A stretch of 64,000 bases of DNA from Methylocystis sp. L43 (GTDB lineage: Bacteria > Pseudomonadota > Alphaproteobacteria > Rhizobiales > Beijerinckiaceae): positions 310,001 to 374,000 of the forward strand of contig NZ_JADNRA010000036.1 of NCBI RefSeq assembly GCF_015709525.1, read 5' to 3'. The first letter of the stretch is position 1, and every line of letters starts with the position of its first letter. Of this stretch, positions 1-9,390 are shown in pieces. Under the pieces are notes generated by a model, which saw only the letters and a program-made list of their open reading frames with translations, was not told where the DNA came from and ran no database searches. A program made the position numbers and the translations under genes.

Positions 1-498
1 TCGAATGCGACGATCCGCGGCGACGACTTCGTCTTTCGTCAAGCGGCGCTTGCCCCGCCGGAAGGCATGGGCATAGGACCCGGCCGCGGCATGGGCAGGA
101 CGAAGGAAATGAGCGAGCGCCGCGGCGATGCCGCCGCATCTGGAAATCAGCCTCCGCACGGGGCCGGCGAGTCAGCGGGCCGTCCCGCGCGGCCCATGAT
201 GATGGGCGCGATGAGCCGCGGCTTTGCGCCCACCGACGTCACCGCCTTTAACGGCGATCTTTTATGGCGCACGGGCGCGAAGTTCGTCGTGACGAGCCTC
301 GACGGCGCACGCATCAAAATGCTCGAACCGACGCAGCCCGAGGCGCCCGGCGTCCCGATGTTCATGTGGCTGCGCAGCCTTCACACCGGCGCGCTGTTCT
401 GGAGCGAATGGCGCTGGGTGAACGATATTTTCGCGACGCTCGCACTCTTCCTGATCGCGACCGGCCTCATTCGCTGGTGGCGCCAGAAGTGGATGTGA
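1..498 (+). CDS. PepSY-type membrane protein, C-terminal part
   Basis: The frame is open from the first base, so the 5' end lies outside the window; only about 165 residues are visible. The tail holds a single hydrophobic helix (DIFATLALFLIATGLIRWW) followed by a short basic cytoplasmic end, preceded by the sequence FMWLRSLHTGALF. That His-containing WLRSLHTG segment and one closing transmembrane helix are typical of PepSY-associated TM proteins, which often sit beside TonB-dependent receptors for metals or siderophores. The middle portion is rich in Gly, Arg and Met. It ends 32 bases inside the convergent permease gene. The family call rests on this C-terminal pattern alone. Confidence 0.6.
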   Translation, partial: SNATIRGDDFVFRQAALAPPEGMGIGPGRGMGRTKEMSERRGDAAASGNQPPHGAGESAGRPARPMMMGAMSRGFAPTDVTAFNGDLLWRTGAKFVVTSLDGARIKMLEPTQPEAPGVPMFMWLRSLHTGALFWSEWRWVNDIFATLALFLIATGLIRWWRQKWM

Positions 499-1795
499 CG
501 TTCGTGCGCAGGCGCGCGCTCACGTAGTGGGCGCCAAGACCGACGCAGATCAGGATGGTCGCGGCGATCGCGGATCCCGGACGCATGATGATGGCGGCGA
601 CGGCGATGCCGGTCGTCGCCGCCAAAAACACGGTCGCTGCGCCGAGCAGGAAAACACGTACGCGTTGCGTGGAGCCAAGGAATTCTTGCCGCAGCCAGCC
701 CACGATCACCGCGCCTGCTGAAACGCTGAGCGTCACGCCGACAAACTCCAGGAGCTCACGTAGGCTGGCGCTCCAGACGACGATGATGCAGAGCGCCGCT
801 TGCGCGATGATGGCGATGCGTGGGTGCTCGCCGTGCAGGCGGCCGAGAATCGCCGGCAGCGCGCCGTCTCGCGCCATTTGGGCATAGACGCGCGGACCAC
901 TGAGCAACATGGAGGAGGCGGAGGTCGCCAGCGCAAGCGCGATGAGGGCGCTGAGACCTTCCTCGGCGCGAACCCCGCCAAGCGCACGCGCGGCGACCGC
1001 GCCCGAGTCGGCGACGCCAGCCAACGCTTCTCGCGGCGCGCTATAGAGAATGACGGCGCTGACGCCGAGATAAAGCACGATGACGAGCGCCGTTCCGGAA
1101 TAGAGCGCGCGACGCACCGCCTCGCCGCCGCCCTCGACGTCGCCGGTGACGTAAACGGCGGCGTTCCAGCCGGAATAGGCGTAGGAGATCCATACGAGCG
1201 AGCCGCCGAAGGCGAGTAGCGAAAACGGCGATCCGTCGACGGCCGGAGAGACGCCGATCGCGTTGGCGACATGCGGCGCGCCGAGAAAGATAAAGGCGAG
1301 AATGGCGACGACTTTTATCGCGACCGCGCCGTTCAGAAAACGCACGCCCGTCTCCGGCGCGCCGGCGTGCAGCGCGGCGAGCATGACGATCAGCGCGCTC
1401 GCGAACCAGGGCGCGCCAGTTTCGAAACCGCCCACGCGCGCGGCATAGAGTTCCGCGCCAAGCGCCGCAGCGGCGATCGGAGAGGTGAAGCCGGCGACAA
1501 GCGAAACCCAGCCGGCGGCCGTGCCAAGCGCGGGATGCAGCGTTTCTCTGAGAAAAGCGTACTCGCCGCCCGACTGCGGAAATCGCGTGGCGAGATCCGC
1601 GTAGATCGCCACGCCCGAGAGCGCGTAGATTCCGCCAACCAGCCAGGCGAGCAGCACGAAGCCTGGCGACCCCAGGTCGGAGAGTGCGAAGCCGGAGGTG
1701 GTGAACACTCCCGTGCCGATCGTGTTGGCGACGACGAGCGCGATCGCGCCGCGATAGTCGAGAAGCCGCCTGCGCGGCCCCGCCCGATGCGTCAT
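467..1795 (-). CDS. APC-superfamily amino acid permease
   Basis: About 442 residues with roughly a dozen hydrophobic segments. The N-terminal segment carries the APC signature region IGTGVFTTSGFALSDLG, followed by SGGEYAFLRE, which matches the conserved TM1 and TM3 regions of amino acid/polyamine/organocation antiporters. The start chosen is the ATG at 1795 (MTHRAGPRR): it overlaps the stop codon of the upstream methyltransferase as ATGA, suggesting translational coupling, while longer in-frame starts would lie inside that gene. The substrate cannot be read from sequence. The pairing of a cytoplasmic-membrane permease with an exported methyltransferase is odd and may reflect the import locus upstream. 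Confidence 0.85.
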   Translation of the reverse strand: MTHRAGPRRRLLDYRGAIALVVANTIGTGVFTTSGFALSDLGSPGFVLLAWLVGGIYALSGVAIYADLATRFPQSGGEYAFLRETLHPALGTAAGWVSLVAGFTSPIAAAALGAELYAARVGGFETGAPWFASALIVMLAALHAGAPETGVRFLNGAVAIKVVAILAFIFLGAPHVANAIGVSPAVDGSPFSLLAFGGSLVWISYAYSGWNAAVYVTGDVEGGGEAVRRALYSGTALVIVLYLGVSAVILYSAPREALAGVADSGAVAARALGGVRAEEGLSALIALALATSASSMLLSGPRVYAQMARDGALPAILGRLHGEHPRIAIIAQAALCIIVVWSASLRELLEFVGVTLSVSAGAVIVGWLRQEFLGSTQRVRVFLLGAATVFLAATTGIAVAAIIMRPGSAIAATILICVGLGAHYVSARLRTNVTSTSGATSE

Positions 1796-2457
1796 TGCGC
1801 GCTCTTCTTGAAGATCGCAAAAAACTGGCGCGGGAGGAAGTCGGGGGCCTCGGCGAGCGTAAAGCCGGCCTTTTGCATGTCCTCGACGCACTTTTCGAAA
1901 GTGGGGCGGCGGTCCTTTGGAGGGCCCATCGACACGTCGGGCCGAGCGAGGATTAACGCGACGCGGCCATCCGGCTTCAGCTGACTTCTGAGCTTCGTGT
2001 AATAGGCTACGGCGTCGGCGTTCTGGCCATAGGCGTTGACGAACAGCGCAAGATCGAGCGGCTCCGGAAATTTCGGATCCGCGATCGTCACCGGCGTCGC
2101 GATCATATTCGGCAGGTTTTCACGCTGCGCGCGTTCGCTGAGAAAATCGACCATTTTTGGTTCGGCGTCGGCCGCGAATATCTTCGCTTCCGGCAGACGG
2201 CGAGCGAGACGCACGCTGAAATAGCCGGTGCCGGCGCCGATGTCGGCGACGCGCGCGTCTTTGGACAGCTTCAGAGCGTCGATGACCTCGTCGGGCTTTT
2301 GCCAAACAGCGCGATCTTCCTTATCGAGCACGGCGGACCACTTTTCAGGCTCTTTGAAGTCGCGCGCGGGCGCCCAGGGCGGCGGGCTATTCTGAGCCTG
2401 CGAGGACGTCGCCAGCATGCCCAGGCCGAGTGCAAGAATTATCATTTGGATTTTCAT
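1792..2457 (-). CDS. Exported class I SAM-methyltransferase-like protein
   Basis: 221 residues beginning with a classical Sec signal peptide (MKIQMIILALGLGMLATSSQAQ), then a Rossmann methyltransferase core with motif I ADIGAGTGYFSVRLARRL, an acidic residue at the end of strand 2 (FAADAEPKMVDFL) and a conserved C-terminal block LPRQFFAIFKKS. It is a diverged paralogue of the next gene upstream (2610-3383), sharing the QKP..IDA.KL start of the domain and the same C-terminus, but without the His-rich insert. Export of a fold that needs S-adenosylmethionine is puzzling, so the protein may bind something else or be misassigned as exported. Its stop overlaps the permease start by four bases. Confidence 0.75.
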   Translation of the reverse strand: MKIQMIILALGLGMLATSSQAQNSPPPWAPARDFKEPEKWSAVLDKEDRAVWQKPDEVIDALKLSKDARVADIGAGTGYFSVRLARRLPEAKIFAADAEPKMVDFLSERAQRENLPNMIATPVTIADPKFPEPLDLALFVNAYGQNADAVAYYTKLRSQLKPDGRVALILARPDVSMGPPKDRRPTFEKCVEDMQKAGFTLAEAPDFLPRQFFAIFKKSAQ

Positions 2458-2609
2458 ACCAGCATACTCCGCAGCTGCGCGCCTTGGCGTCAGCGCGCTT
2501 GTCGGGTCGAGAAGGACGCTTTCGGCAAGAGCGTCCGCTTCGCGGGCGCCGCGAACGCTCCCAGTGCCGAGTCGTTGACAACATCAAGCGCGAAGCGCGT
2601 TAGACTTCG

Positions 2610-3383
2610 TCATGCGCCGCTTTTCTTGAACACGGCAAAATATTGCCGCGGCAGAAAATCCTGCGTCTCGACCAGCGAATAGCCAGCGGACTTCAGTTCG
2701 TCTGTCGCCTTTTCGATCGAGACGCGATGTTCCTTGGGCGGGCCATCGGCGTTCTCCATGCGGAAGTCGATGATCACCAGCTTCCCGCCGGGCTTCAGCG
2801 AGTTCTGCAGCTTTTTGAAATAGTCGACGCGATTGCCGATGTGGTGATAGGCGTCGACGAGCAGGATCACATCGACGGGCTCCGGCAGATTGGCGCTGTC
2901 GGGCGCCGCCTGAACGGGGACGATGTTCGTCATCCCCTCGCGCTTGGCGCGCTCGCCGAGATAGCGCACCATGTCCTGTTCAATGTCAGCTGCGTAGACT
3001 TTGCCCTGCGGCACGCGCTTGGCAATGCGCGCGCTGAAATAGCCCGTGCCGGCCCCGACGTCGGCGATCGTCGCGTTTGGCGTGAGCTTCATCGCATCGA
3101 TAGCCTGCTCGGGCTTCTGCCAAGCGTCGCGTTCGGGTTTGTCGAACTGCTTCGCCCACTTCTCGGCGTCTTCAAACCGGTGATGGTAGCCGCCATCGCC
3201 CATCTTGTGGTCGCCCATCTGATGGTCGCCTTTGGCGCCATGCATATCGCCATGATCCATCTTGCCGTGATCCATGCCGCCATGGTCCATCTTCTGTGCG
3301 GGAGCCTCGGCGGGCGCTTGCGCGAAGACTGGTGCGACGCCCAGGAGCAGGGCGGCGGCAAGGCCGGAAGTCAGTTTGTTCAT
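2610..3383 (-). CDS. Exported methyltransferase-like protein with MDHG metal-binding repeat
   Basis: 257 residues. The start at 3383 (MNKLTSG) is preferred because GGAGG lies eight bases upstream; the ATG two codons before it is too close. A signal peptide ends near APVFAQA, followed by a low-complexity stretch of MDHGGMDHGKMDHG and GDHQMGDHKMGDGGYHH, rich in His, Met and Asp, resembling copper- or nickel-binding segments of periplasmic metal proteins. The rest is a Rossmann methyltransferase domain (ADVGAGTGYFSARIAKRVP, then LLVDAYHHIGNR, then LPRQYFAVFKKSGA). It lies 25 bases downstream of the TonB receptor gene, so the two are probably co-transcribed. A role in metal or metal-chelate handling in the periplasm is inference. 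Confidence 0.75.
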   Translation of the reverse strand: MNKLTSGLAAALLLGVAPVFAQAPAEAPAQKMDHGGMDHGKMDHGDMHGAKGDHQMGDHKMGDGGYHHRFEDAEKWAKQFDKPERDAWQKPEQAIDAMKLTPNATIADVGAGTGYFSARIAKRVPQGKVYAADIEQDMVRYLGERAKREGMTNIVPVQAAPDSANLPEPVDVILLVDAYHHIGNRVDYFKKLQNSLKPGGKLVIIDFRMENADGPPKEHRVSIEKATDELKSAGYSLVETQDFLPRQYFAVFKKSGA

Positions 3384-3407
3384 TCGCATGTCCTCCACTG
3401 GTGCTTG

Positions 3408-5849
3408 TCAGAATTTTAATTTCATTCCCGCGACGATTGCGCGAGGTTGACCCGGAAACACGTTGCCGGCGGCCCACTGCAAGGGCGCGGGTGTTATGAT
3501 GCCCCTCGTCACTGTGTCGGGGATCGGGTAGGACGCCGCCATATAAGTACGGTCGAAGATGTTTCGCACTTCCACATAGGCGCTGAAGTTTTTTGCCCAG
3601 CCGTAACCCCAGTCGCTGTTGTAGTGCAGGTTGAAGTTCACGACGCCATATCCCGGCGCCCATATGATGTTATATGCATCCAAAGCGCTGGCCGATCTGA
3701 AGACATAATCGACATAGGCGCCCAGTCCCTTGAACTGGCCGTAAGGGAAGTCGTAGCCGCCGCGCAACGTCAGCGTATGCGCCGGGACATTAGGGATGCG
3801 TTTTCCGGAGCGATCGTAGACGTATCCGCCTGTGAGAGAATCCTGGAAGTTAGTGAAGAAGTTGCTGGCGTAGGTGTGCGCGGCATAGAGGCGCCACCCG
3901 TCAAAGGGCCGCCAGTCAAGCTGAGTCTCGACGCCACGATGGATCGAAGCTGGAATGTTCGTGACATAGGTCTGGAGCAGTGGCGCAGGGCCAGTCTGCG
4001 CATAGTTTTCGTTGCGATACCAATCATTGTAGACGGCGACATTAGCCGTAAAGGTTTCGTTCGGGGTCCATTGTGCGCCCACCTCCGCGCTCATGTCAGT
4101 TTGCGCCTTGAGATTATTGTTGGGCCCTGCGCCCGAGGGCGTGTTAGTCAGACTGTCGAAGGGCGGCGTGCTGTAGCCAACGGCGTAGCGAGTCCGGAAT
4201 TGCCACTCCGGACTGTAACGCCAAGTGAGCGAGGCTTCAGGCGCGGTGTTCCAATAGGCGTTGGACACCGAAAAAATTGTCGGCGGCTGCCAAGCGCCCG
4301 CGACTGTGTAGCGGTTGATGCGGTAATCGCCCCAAACATTGTTCCAGTTCGTGCTGAAGCCGACGACGCCGATTAGACTATCGGTGAAATTGATCTCCTG
4401 GCGCGCGCGCAAAGTCAGATTGCGACTGTGCGCCGCCACTTGGCCCGCCCAAGCACCGCGCGCGCCGTCATTGTAATAGTAGGGGATGCGCGCCGACTGT
4501 TTGTCGGACTGCTTGCTCTCGTTATAAATGAAGCCGACATAGCTGAGCGTCGGCATTCCATAGATCATGCCTGCATGCGTGAGATCGACGCGCGCGTCCC
4601 AGCTGCCGGTAGAACCCAGGAGATCGACTGGGGCGCCAAAATTGCCGACCGGCGGAGGCTGCCCCCCTGCGAGAATTTCGCGAAGATTGAAGGTTCCTTG
4701 CACCCGAACCGTCGTTCCCTGGCCGAAATCATGCTCGTACCTGCCGCCGGCGAGGTGCTGCTGCGTATGGCCGTGAATGCCGAGCGACTCGTAGCTCTGC
4801 GGCCGCACTGCGTTCGGGTTGGAGAGAGGCTGGTTAGGGATGCCCCAGATCCCGTTTCGCGGCGCTGTGCGCGCAACGCAGTAGGGACTGTTGATCAGGG
4901 CTCCTGTGGGACAGCCATAACCGTACTGATATGGGTTCGTGTAAAATTGCAGAAGCGAGAATGGGCCGTTCTGATCCCCGAAATTGTTGTTGAACATGTA
5001 TTTCAGGGTGAAGCGCTGAGCTCCAGTCGGCGCCCATCTGGCAAGCAGGTTGACCGTCTGCGTCTCACTGTTCTGATGCTGGACGTAGCCGTTGTTGCGA
5101 TTGTCAGAGCCGAAGATCGATACATCAAATTCCCCCAGCGCCGCATCAACGATGCGCTTTCCGCCGCGGACGAAATTGTTCACGTAGCCGAAGCTGCCGC
5201 CCTCCGAGCCGATCTCGAGGCCGTCGAGCTGCTGCCCGGTATAGGATTTGAAATCTATACCGCCGAACAGCGCATAATTGCCGAGAAGAGCCGAGGACGC
5301 GCCACGATAGACCTCAACGCCGGAGAAAGCGTGCGGATCGAGAATGGCGGTACGACTGAAGCCGTCCGCAAATGTGACAGGAAATCCATCCGACAGTACT
5401 ACGATGTCGCGCAGCTGGAAGTTGCGGCCGACGGCGCGGGCGTTGGGATTATTTCCTGAGCCGCGTATCGAGATGATCGATTCGCCGCCTTGCCCCAATG
5501 GGGTCACCGTTACGCCGGGCGAGTAACGAAGAAGATCCCCCAAGTTCGCTTGTGGCGATTGCTGGATGTATGTGATGAACTTCCTGTCGAAGTCGGTCAC
5601 GGCTTGGCCAGGCGGCCGATCGAATACCGACTGGCGAGGGGCGACCGGCCCTTGCGCCGCTACGACTGGACCAGGGGCTGACCGGCTTGCATTGCCGGCG
5701 CCGGTTCGTGAGTCGTCGCGGGGCGCCACGGACCTAGCCCTCGCGCCGCCGACATCGATCGTCGGCAGCGATTGCTGAGCGAGAGCCTGCGAAGAATTGA
5801 GAGCTATTGTCGCGAGGCAAACGCCGCGCATCAGAGTTAAACGGGACAT
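3408..5849 (-). CDS. TonB-dependent outer-membrane receptor
   Basis: 813 residues with a signal peptide (cleavage near SSQALAQQ), a plug domain around residues 85-210 (ANLGDLLRYSPGVTV, ISIRGSGNNPNARAVG, VEVYRGASSALLGNYALFGG) and a long beta-barrel rich in aromatic residues that ends in the expected terminal aromatic (AGMKLKF). These features define a FecA-like TonB-dependent receptor for a chelated metal, vitamin or other bulky solute. An AGGAGA ribosome site sits eight bases before the ATG. Neighbours are the two exported methyltransferase-like proteins downstream and a Cys-rich small protein and AraC regulator upstream. The substrate is unknown; a copper or iron chelate is the natural hypothesis given the MDHG protein. 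Confidence 0.92.
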   Translation of the reverse strand: MSRLTLMRGVCLATIALNSSQALAQQSLPTIDVGGARARSVAPRDDSRTGAGNASRSAPGPVVAAQGPVAPRQSVFDRPPGQAVTDFDRKFITYIQQSPQANLGDLLRYSPGVTVTPLGQGGESIISIRGSGNNPNARAVGRNFQLRDIVVLSDGFPVTFADGFSRTAILDPHAFSGVEVYRGASSALLGNYALFGGIDFKSYTGQQLDGLEIGSEGGSFGYVNNFVRGGKRIVDAALGEFDVSIFGSDNRNNGYVQHQNSETQTVNLLARWAPTGAQRFTLKYMFNNNFGDQNGPFSLLQFYTNPYQYGYGCPTGALINSPYCVARTAPRNGIWGIPNQPLSNPNAVRPQSYESLGIHGHTQQHLAGGRYEHDFGQGTTVRVQGTFNLREILAGGQPPPVGNFGAPVDLLGSTGSWDARVDLTHAGMIYGMPTLSYVGFIYNESKQSDKQSARIPYYYNDGARGAWAGQVAAHSRNLTLRARQEINFTDSLIGVVGFSTNWNNVWGDYRINRYTVAGAWQPPTIFSVSNAYWNTAPEASLTWRYSPEWQFRTRYAVGYSTPPFDSLTNTPSGAGPNNNLKAQTDMSAEVGAQWTPNETFTANVAVYNDWYRNENYAQTGPAPLLQTYVTNIPASIHRGVETQLDWRPFDGWRLYAAHTYASNFFTNFQDSLTGGYVYDRSGKRIPNVPAHTLTLRGGYDFPYGQFKGLGAYVDYVFRSASALDAYNIIWAPGYGVVNFNLHYNSDWGYGWAKNFSAYVEVRNIFDRTYMAASYPIPDTVTRGIITPAPLQWAAGNVFPGQPRAIVAGMKLKF

Positions 5850-5925
5850 GAATTTTTTCTCCTGACGCGGCTATGAGCGGCGCATCGTGACGGCATTCGC
5901 GCGCCTTCGAACGCGCGTAGGTCAT

Positions 5926-6324
5926 TCAGGAGATGGCTGGCGGCGCGCGTGACGCCCAACTGGTCACCCACCCGCAGGGTGGCGGCGTCTTGTCGTCCGG
6001 TTGACAAAAAACGATGGGCTGTTTGTCTCTAGTAGAAAGATTCGCGACGACGCGCATGAGCGCAACGAGAAATGGAAAAACAGACTTGTTGGACGTCCCG
6101 TGACTGCACGCGAGGCAGCAATCCATCGTATGAGCTTCCCGATCTAGCGGATACTCTCCGGGCTTTGCATTGCAGTCTTCCGACGAGATGGCGACTCCCG
6201 CCTCTAAGGCGCCTTGATGGCCGCCGGCGCTCGAGACGCCTTGGAGCGCAAGCAAGCAGGCGACAATCGCGACGACAATCGCGCGCATTCCTCGCCAAGC
6301 TCGTTTTCGTAGATCAGCCGCCAT
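5926..6324 (-). CDS. Small DUF2946-like Cys-rich membrane/exported protein
   Basis: About 132 residues. An N-terminal hydrophobic segment (AIVVAIVACLLALQGVSSA) acts as signal or anchor, followed by a region with the motif MDCCLACSHG and a later Cys-bearing stretch (FCQPDDKTPPPCGW). The CCLAC pattern after a hydrophobic start resembles DUF2946 proteins, which often occur next to TonB receptors for copper or iron. The start at 6324 lacks a strong ribosome site; an internal ATG at 6288 (MRAIVVAIV) is equally possible. It is 76 bases upstream of the receptor gene on the same strand. Confidence 0.6.
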   Translation of the reverse strand: MAADLRKRAWRGMRAIVVAIVACLLALQGVSSAGGHQGALEAGVAISSEDCNAKPGEYPLDREAHTMDCCLACSHGTSNKSVFPFLVALMRVVANLSTRDKQPIVFCQPDDKTPPPCGWVTSWASRAPPAIS

Positions 6325-6479
6325 ACCGGAGTAGGTAAATAGCCGATGGCCAAGGGGTCAACACGCCTTGCGAAAGCCCACATACGAATTACGAAATTCG
6401 GTATGAAAATTAAAGCATGTTGTATGAATGCCACATTTGTCCAAGGGATCTCGAGCTCGCGGTGCTTTCGAGATGCGCG

Positions 6480-7460
6480 TCAGCGCTGGCGCCCCGAGGG
6501 CCGTACGCCGAACATCTGTTGATAGTATCGGGCAAATCGGGAAGGAGACGAAAATCCTAGCTGGGCCGCCAAGTCTGCGATGTTGACCGGCCCGTCATTC
6601 CTCGAAAGCAATTTCTGCGCGATGTGCAATCGTTCGCGTCTTTGCCACTCCATGGGCGTGCAGCCAAAGCGCCGATTGAACGCGTACTGAAGCGTTCTGC
6701 CCGATAATCCCGAAATCTTTTCCATCTCCGTCATTGTGAGCGGGCGCTCGAGACGCGTTCTCACCGCTTCGCACAGCACTTCGACGGACGATAGCGACCT
6801 GCCGCTCGGCGCGATCTCCTGGCTTAGAAACTCTTCGGGCCAAATCATCAAAGCGATCTGCCGATAAAATAGATCGTCAACGCCTAGATTTGAGAGAACC
6901 ACCGGGTCGCCAAGATGCGAGTCGATCAAGCCAAAAACCGAGCGCATCGAAGTTGCAAGATTGGTGGACCCCATTTTGAGTTCAATCGAGCGAGCGGGAG
7001 ACCCGTCCAACTCCGGCGTCCGCTGCTCTTGCCCGCCCCGCATTGCGCCGGCTGTCGCCTGCAGCCGAGCCGCGTCGAGTCGGGCGACAAAGACCGACCG
7101 CGTCTCTGATTCTCCGTAGCGCACCTCGCGTTCGGACAGCAGTAAAGCCCTTTGATTGGGGACGACCTGATATTTCTGTCCCTCGATCTCTGTATGACAG
7201 ACCCCGTAAAGCGTCATGATGAAGAATAAGCCATCGGTCGGAATCATCTCACATCTGACCGGACCTGAAGAATTCGCGTGCAGGGCAAGACCGTTCAAAG
7301 ACAAATTCGAAATTTTGCTTTTGAAATCAGTCGCTTTCGCTTCATACTTTCTTAATGACGAAAGCGTAGCCGACGACTGTTCCGCGGCGTCTTTCGGGCT
7401 GACGGAACGAGCCGCGCCGGCTTCACCGAACGCTAGAAGAGGGAGTTTCTGTTTCGACAT
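6480..7460 (-). CDS. AraC-family transcriptional regulator
   Basis: 326 residues. The C-terminal third contains the double helix-turn-helix of AraC regulators: MTEMEKISGLSGRTLQYAFN then the second motif with LGFSSPSRFARYYQQMFGVRPS. The N-terminal half resembles the AraC_binding_2 sensor region (SGPVRCEMIPTDGLFFIMTL). It lies upstream of the DUF2946-TonB-methyltransferase series on the same strand, with a 155-base gap to the small gene, so it probably controls that locus. The inducer is not evident. Some TonB receptors for siderophores are controlled by AraC proteins of this kind. Confidence 0.85.
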   Translation of the reverse strand: MSKQKLPLLAFGEAGAARSVSPKDAAEQSSATLSSLRKYEAKATDFKSKISNLSLNGLALHANSSGPVRCEMIPTDGLFFIMTLYGVCHTEIEGQKYQVVPNQRALLLSEREVRYGESETRSVFVARLDAARLQATAGAMRGGQEQRTPELDGSPARSIELKMGSTNLATSMRSVFGLIDSHLGDPVVLSNLGVDDLFYRQIALMIWPEEFLSQEIAPSGRSLSSVEVLCEAVRTRLERPLTMTEMEKISGLSGRTLQYAFNRRFGCTPMEWQRRERLHIAQKLLSRNDGPVNIADLAAQLGFSSPSRFARYYQQMFGVRPSGRQR

Positions 7461-7800
7461 CGATAACAGGAACGCTATGTTGCTCGCATCTACTTGTCTG
7501 GCGCTCAGGCCACAAAGATTATTATATTTCCCAGGCTCTGGATTATCAATTCACCGCATCGTCGCAGCTGTCCCGCTACCCCAGCCATCCACCCCAACTT
7601 CAGAACGCAAATGGGCCTTTTTGCCGTCCGAGGATGGGGAAATGTCCACTGAAGCGGGGCCCGATCAAACTGTCTCGATAAGCGAAGGCGGCACGGTTCC
7701 CGACATCCGGCGCGACCGGACTGAGGCCGGCAAGCTCCGATACGCTCGCCACTTCCGATATCCAGGCGGTCGGCCCCCATCGGGTGATCCAGTTCGGATG
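7461..7800. other. Gene-free stretch upstream of the AraC gene
   Basis: About 340 bases without a convincing gene. It should contain the promoter of the AraC regulator at its left end and the outer part of the degraded IS3 element at its right. No clear operator palindrome was seen. Confidence 0.5.
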
Positions 7801-8040
7801 TTAGTTCAAGAGCGGCATTTGGACCAGCGGCTGAGCGCCCGGCGGAGCTGGCTGGGGTTGCGCAGCCGGGCGCTCGGGGAACAGAACCGCCGGGGCTGGC
7901 GGCCGATACCCCAACGACGAATGTGGCCGCACTTCATTGTAATGACGCCGCCAGCTTTCGATGATGATCTGCGCTTCCTTGAGCGAGTAGAAGATCTCGC
8001 CGTTTAGCAGTTCGTCACGAAGCTTCGAGTTGAAGCTCTC
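7801..8040 (-). pseudogene. IS3-family transposase (OrfB) 3' remnant
   Basis: Reading the minus strand gives the end of an IS3-family integrase-core transposase: SFNSKLRDELLNGEIF, then SWRRHYNEVRPHSSLGYRPP, then a Pro/Gln/Ala-rich tail ending at a TAA at 7801-7803. Only the last 80 or so codons survive; the upstream part is replaced by the IS6 remnant, so the IS6 element probably jumped into or beside it. Confidence 0.75.
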
Positions 8041-8099
8041 GCAATTGCTTTGTCACGTTGTCGAACGAAAGACGCGAATGATCTCGTTGACGATCTTGT

Positions 8100-8797
8100 T
8101 TATGCTGCAGCAGTGGCCGAACGCCATGTGTCCATGGCCGAGCCTCGAAAAGCTCGGTGCGTCCTTGCTGAAATGAGATGGCGTTGAACGATGAAGATGT
8201 TGTGGGCTGCTGCGTGAAAGGAGAGAAATCTTTGTGCTGAACCAACGCCCTTGAAACCTTGCATCTTGCGTTCTCGTCGTCGGGTTGTTTGGTGAGAATT
8301 CTCCGCTCTGTTGTTTCGCCATCGGCCGGTGCGATGCCGATGTTCGATCCCAAGATCACGCGCGGCGGCATGGTAAGATCGCAGATCGTCGGTCACCAAA
8401 TTCTCCGGCGCGAAGCCATATTTCTTCAGAAGCTTGCGCATTAATTTCAGCGCTGCGGTCTTATTCCGCCTGGTCTGGACCAAGACATCCAGAACCTCTC
8501 CCCTTCACTATCGACGGCGCGCCACAGATAAACCAAGCGTCCATCGATCTTGAGATAGACTTCGTCGAGATGCCATGTGGTGTGCGGCTTCGGCCGGCGT
8601 TTGCGCAGATCGGCTGCGATCTTGTGCCCAAAATAATTGACCCATCGTCTCACGGTTTCATAAGAGACCGCGATCCCGCGTTCCGCTAGCAAATCCTCGA
8701 CGTCGCGGAAGCTTAAAGTGAATCTGACCTAGAGCCAGATTGCCTGTTGAATGATCTCGGGCGGAAAGCGGTAACCGGCGTAGCTGATTTTCGTCAT
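8100..8797 (-). pseudogene. IS6-family transposase, broken
   Basis: The minus strand from the ATG at 8797 gives MTKISYAGYRFPPEIIQQAI, an IS6-type start, but codon 23 is TAG where a Tyr is expected (IWL-stop-VRFTLSFRDVEDLL). The frame continues through TWHLDEVYLKIDGRLVYLWR with the first Asp of the DDE triad. A two-base insertion near 8487 (GEVLDV becomes GERFWM) shifts the frame, and the remainder resumes as VQTRRNKTAALKLMRKLLKK through RWRNNRAENSHQ to a normal end WRSATAAA. Two lesions make it inactive. Confidence 0.85.
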
Positions 8798-8844
8798 CGT
8801 GCAGGATAAGAGCCAGAGGTCAGGCCCGGCAAGCTGACAATGTG

Positions 8845-9114
8845 ACAATGCCTGCGAGGCCTATATCGTAAGCCAGCGCCATACCGGCTGGATCGCGCTT
8901 CCCGACATATATGACGACGGTGGACTATCCGGCGGCACGATGGAGCGCCCTGCCCTGCAGCGGTTACTGGCAGACATCAGGGCCAGCAAGGTTCAATCAT
9001 CGTCGTCTACAAAGTCGATCGCCTCACCCGGTCACTTGCAGGCTTCGCCAAAATCGTCGACGTGCTCGACGCGCATGGCGCCTCTTTTGCGTTAACCAAA
9101 TCGAAATTTAGGCC
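8845..9114 (+). pseudogene. Serine recombinase N-terminal catalytic-domain fragment
   Basis: A plus-strand frame reads ACEAYIVSQRHTGWIALPD, YDDGGLSGGTMERPALQRL, then after a frameshift near 8990, IIVVYKVDRLTRSLAGFAKI and DVLDAHGASF. This is the middle of the resolvase/invertase catalytic domain of large serine recombinases. Both ends are missing. Pieces resembling the other parts of such a recombinase lie at 61490-61660 and 56534-56830. Confidence 0.8.
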
Positions 9115-9390
9115 ATATGAAAAGGAGCTCGAGTCCGGAGCGAGCGCTGTGTCATTTTTGCCACGTCACCAATAAATGTCGGCTGATCAGCGCTGCTCAT
9201 CTTCCTGTGATGCGTTGCTGCTGGTACTATTATGGCTATACGCAAAGCATCTGACTGGACGAATGAAACGGGATCAGGTCTGCTGCGCCCCCGCGTTCGC
9301 TCCCAATTTTCAAAAGCGGCGTAAGAGCCCGAAAGGCTCATTCCGGCGTTGAGCGGTGCGCTTCGCGCCGGAGCGAGAGAGTGGGGTTCC

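Noticed and set aside
3292-3383. Methanobactin precursor or similar metallophore peptide near the TonB receptor
   Set aside because: No short Cys-bearing precursor or MbnB/MbnC-like gene was found.
3447-5459. Long plus-strand frames opposite the TonB receptor
   Set aside because: They mirror the receptor gene, lack ribosome sites and show Arg/Ala-rich shadow composition.
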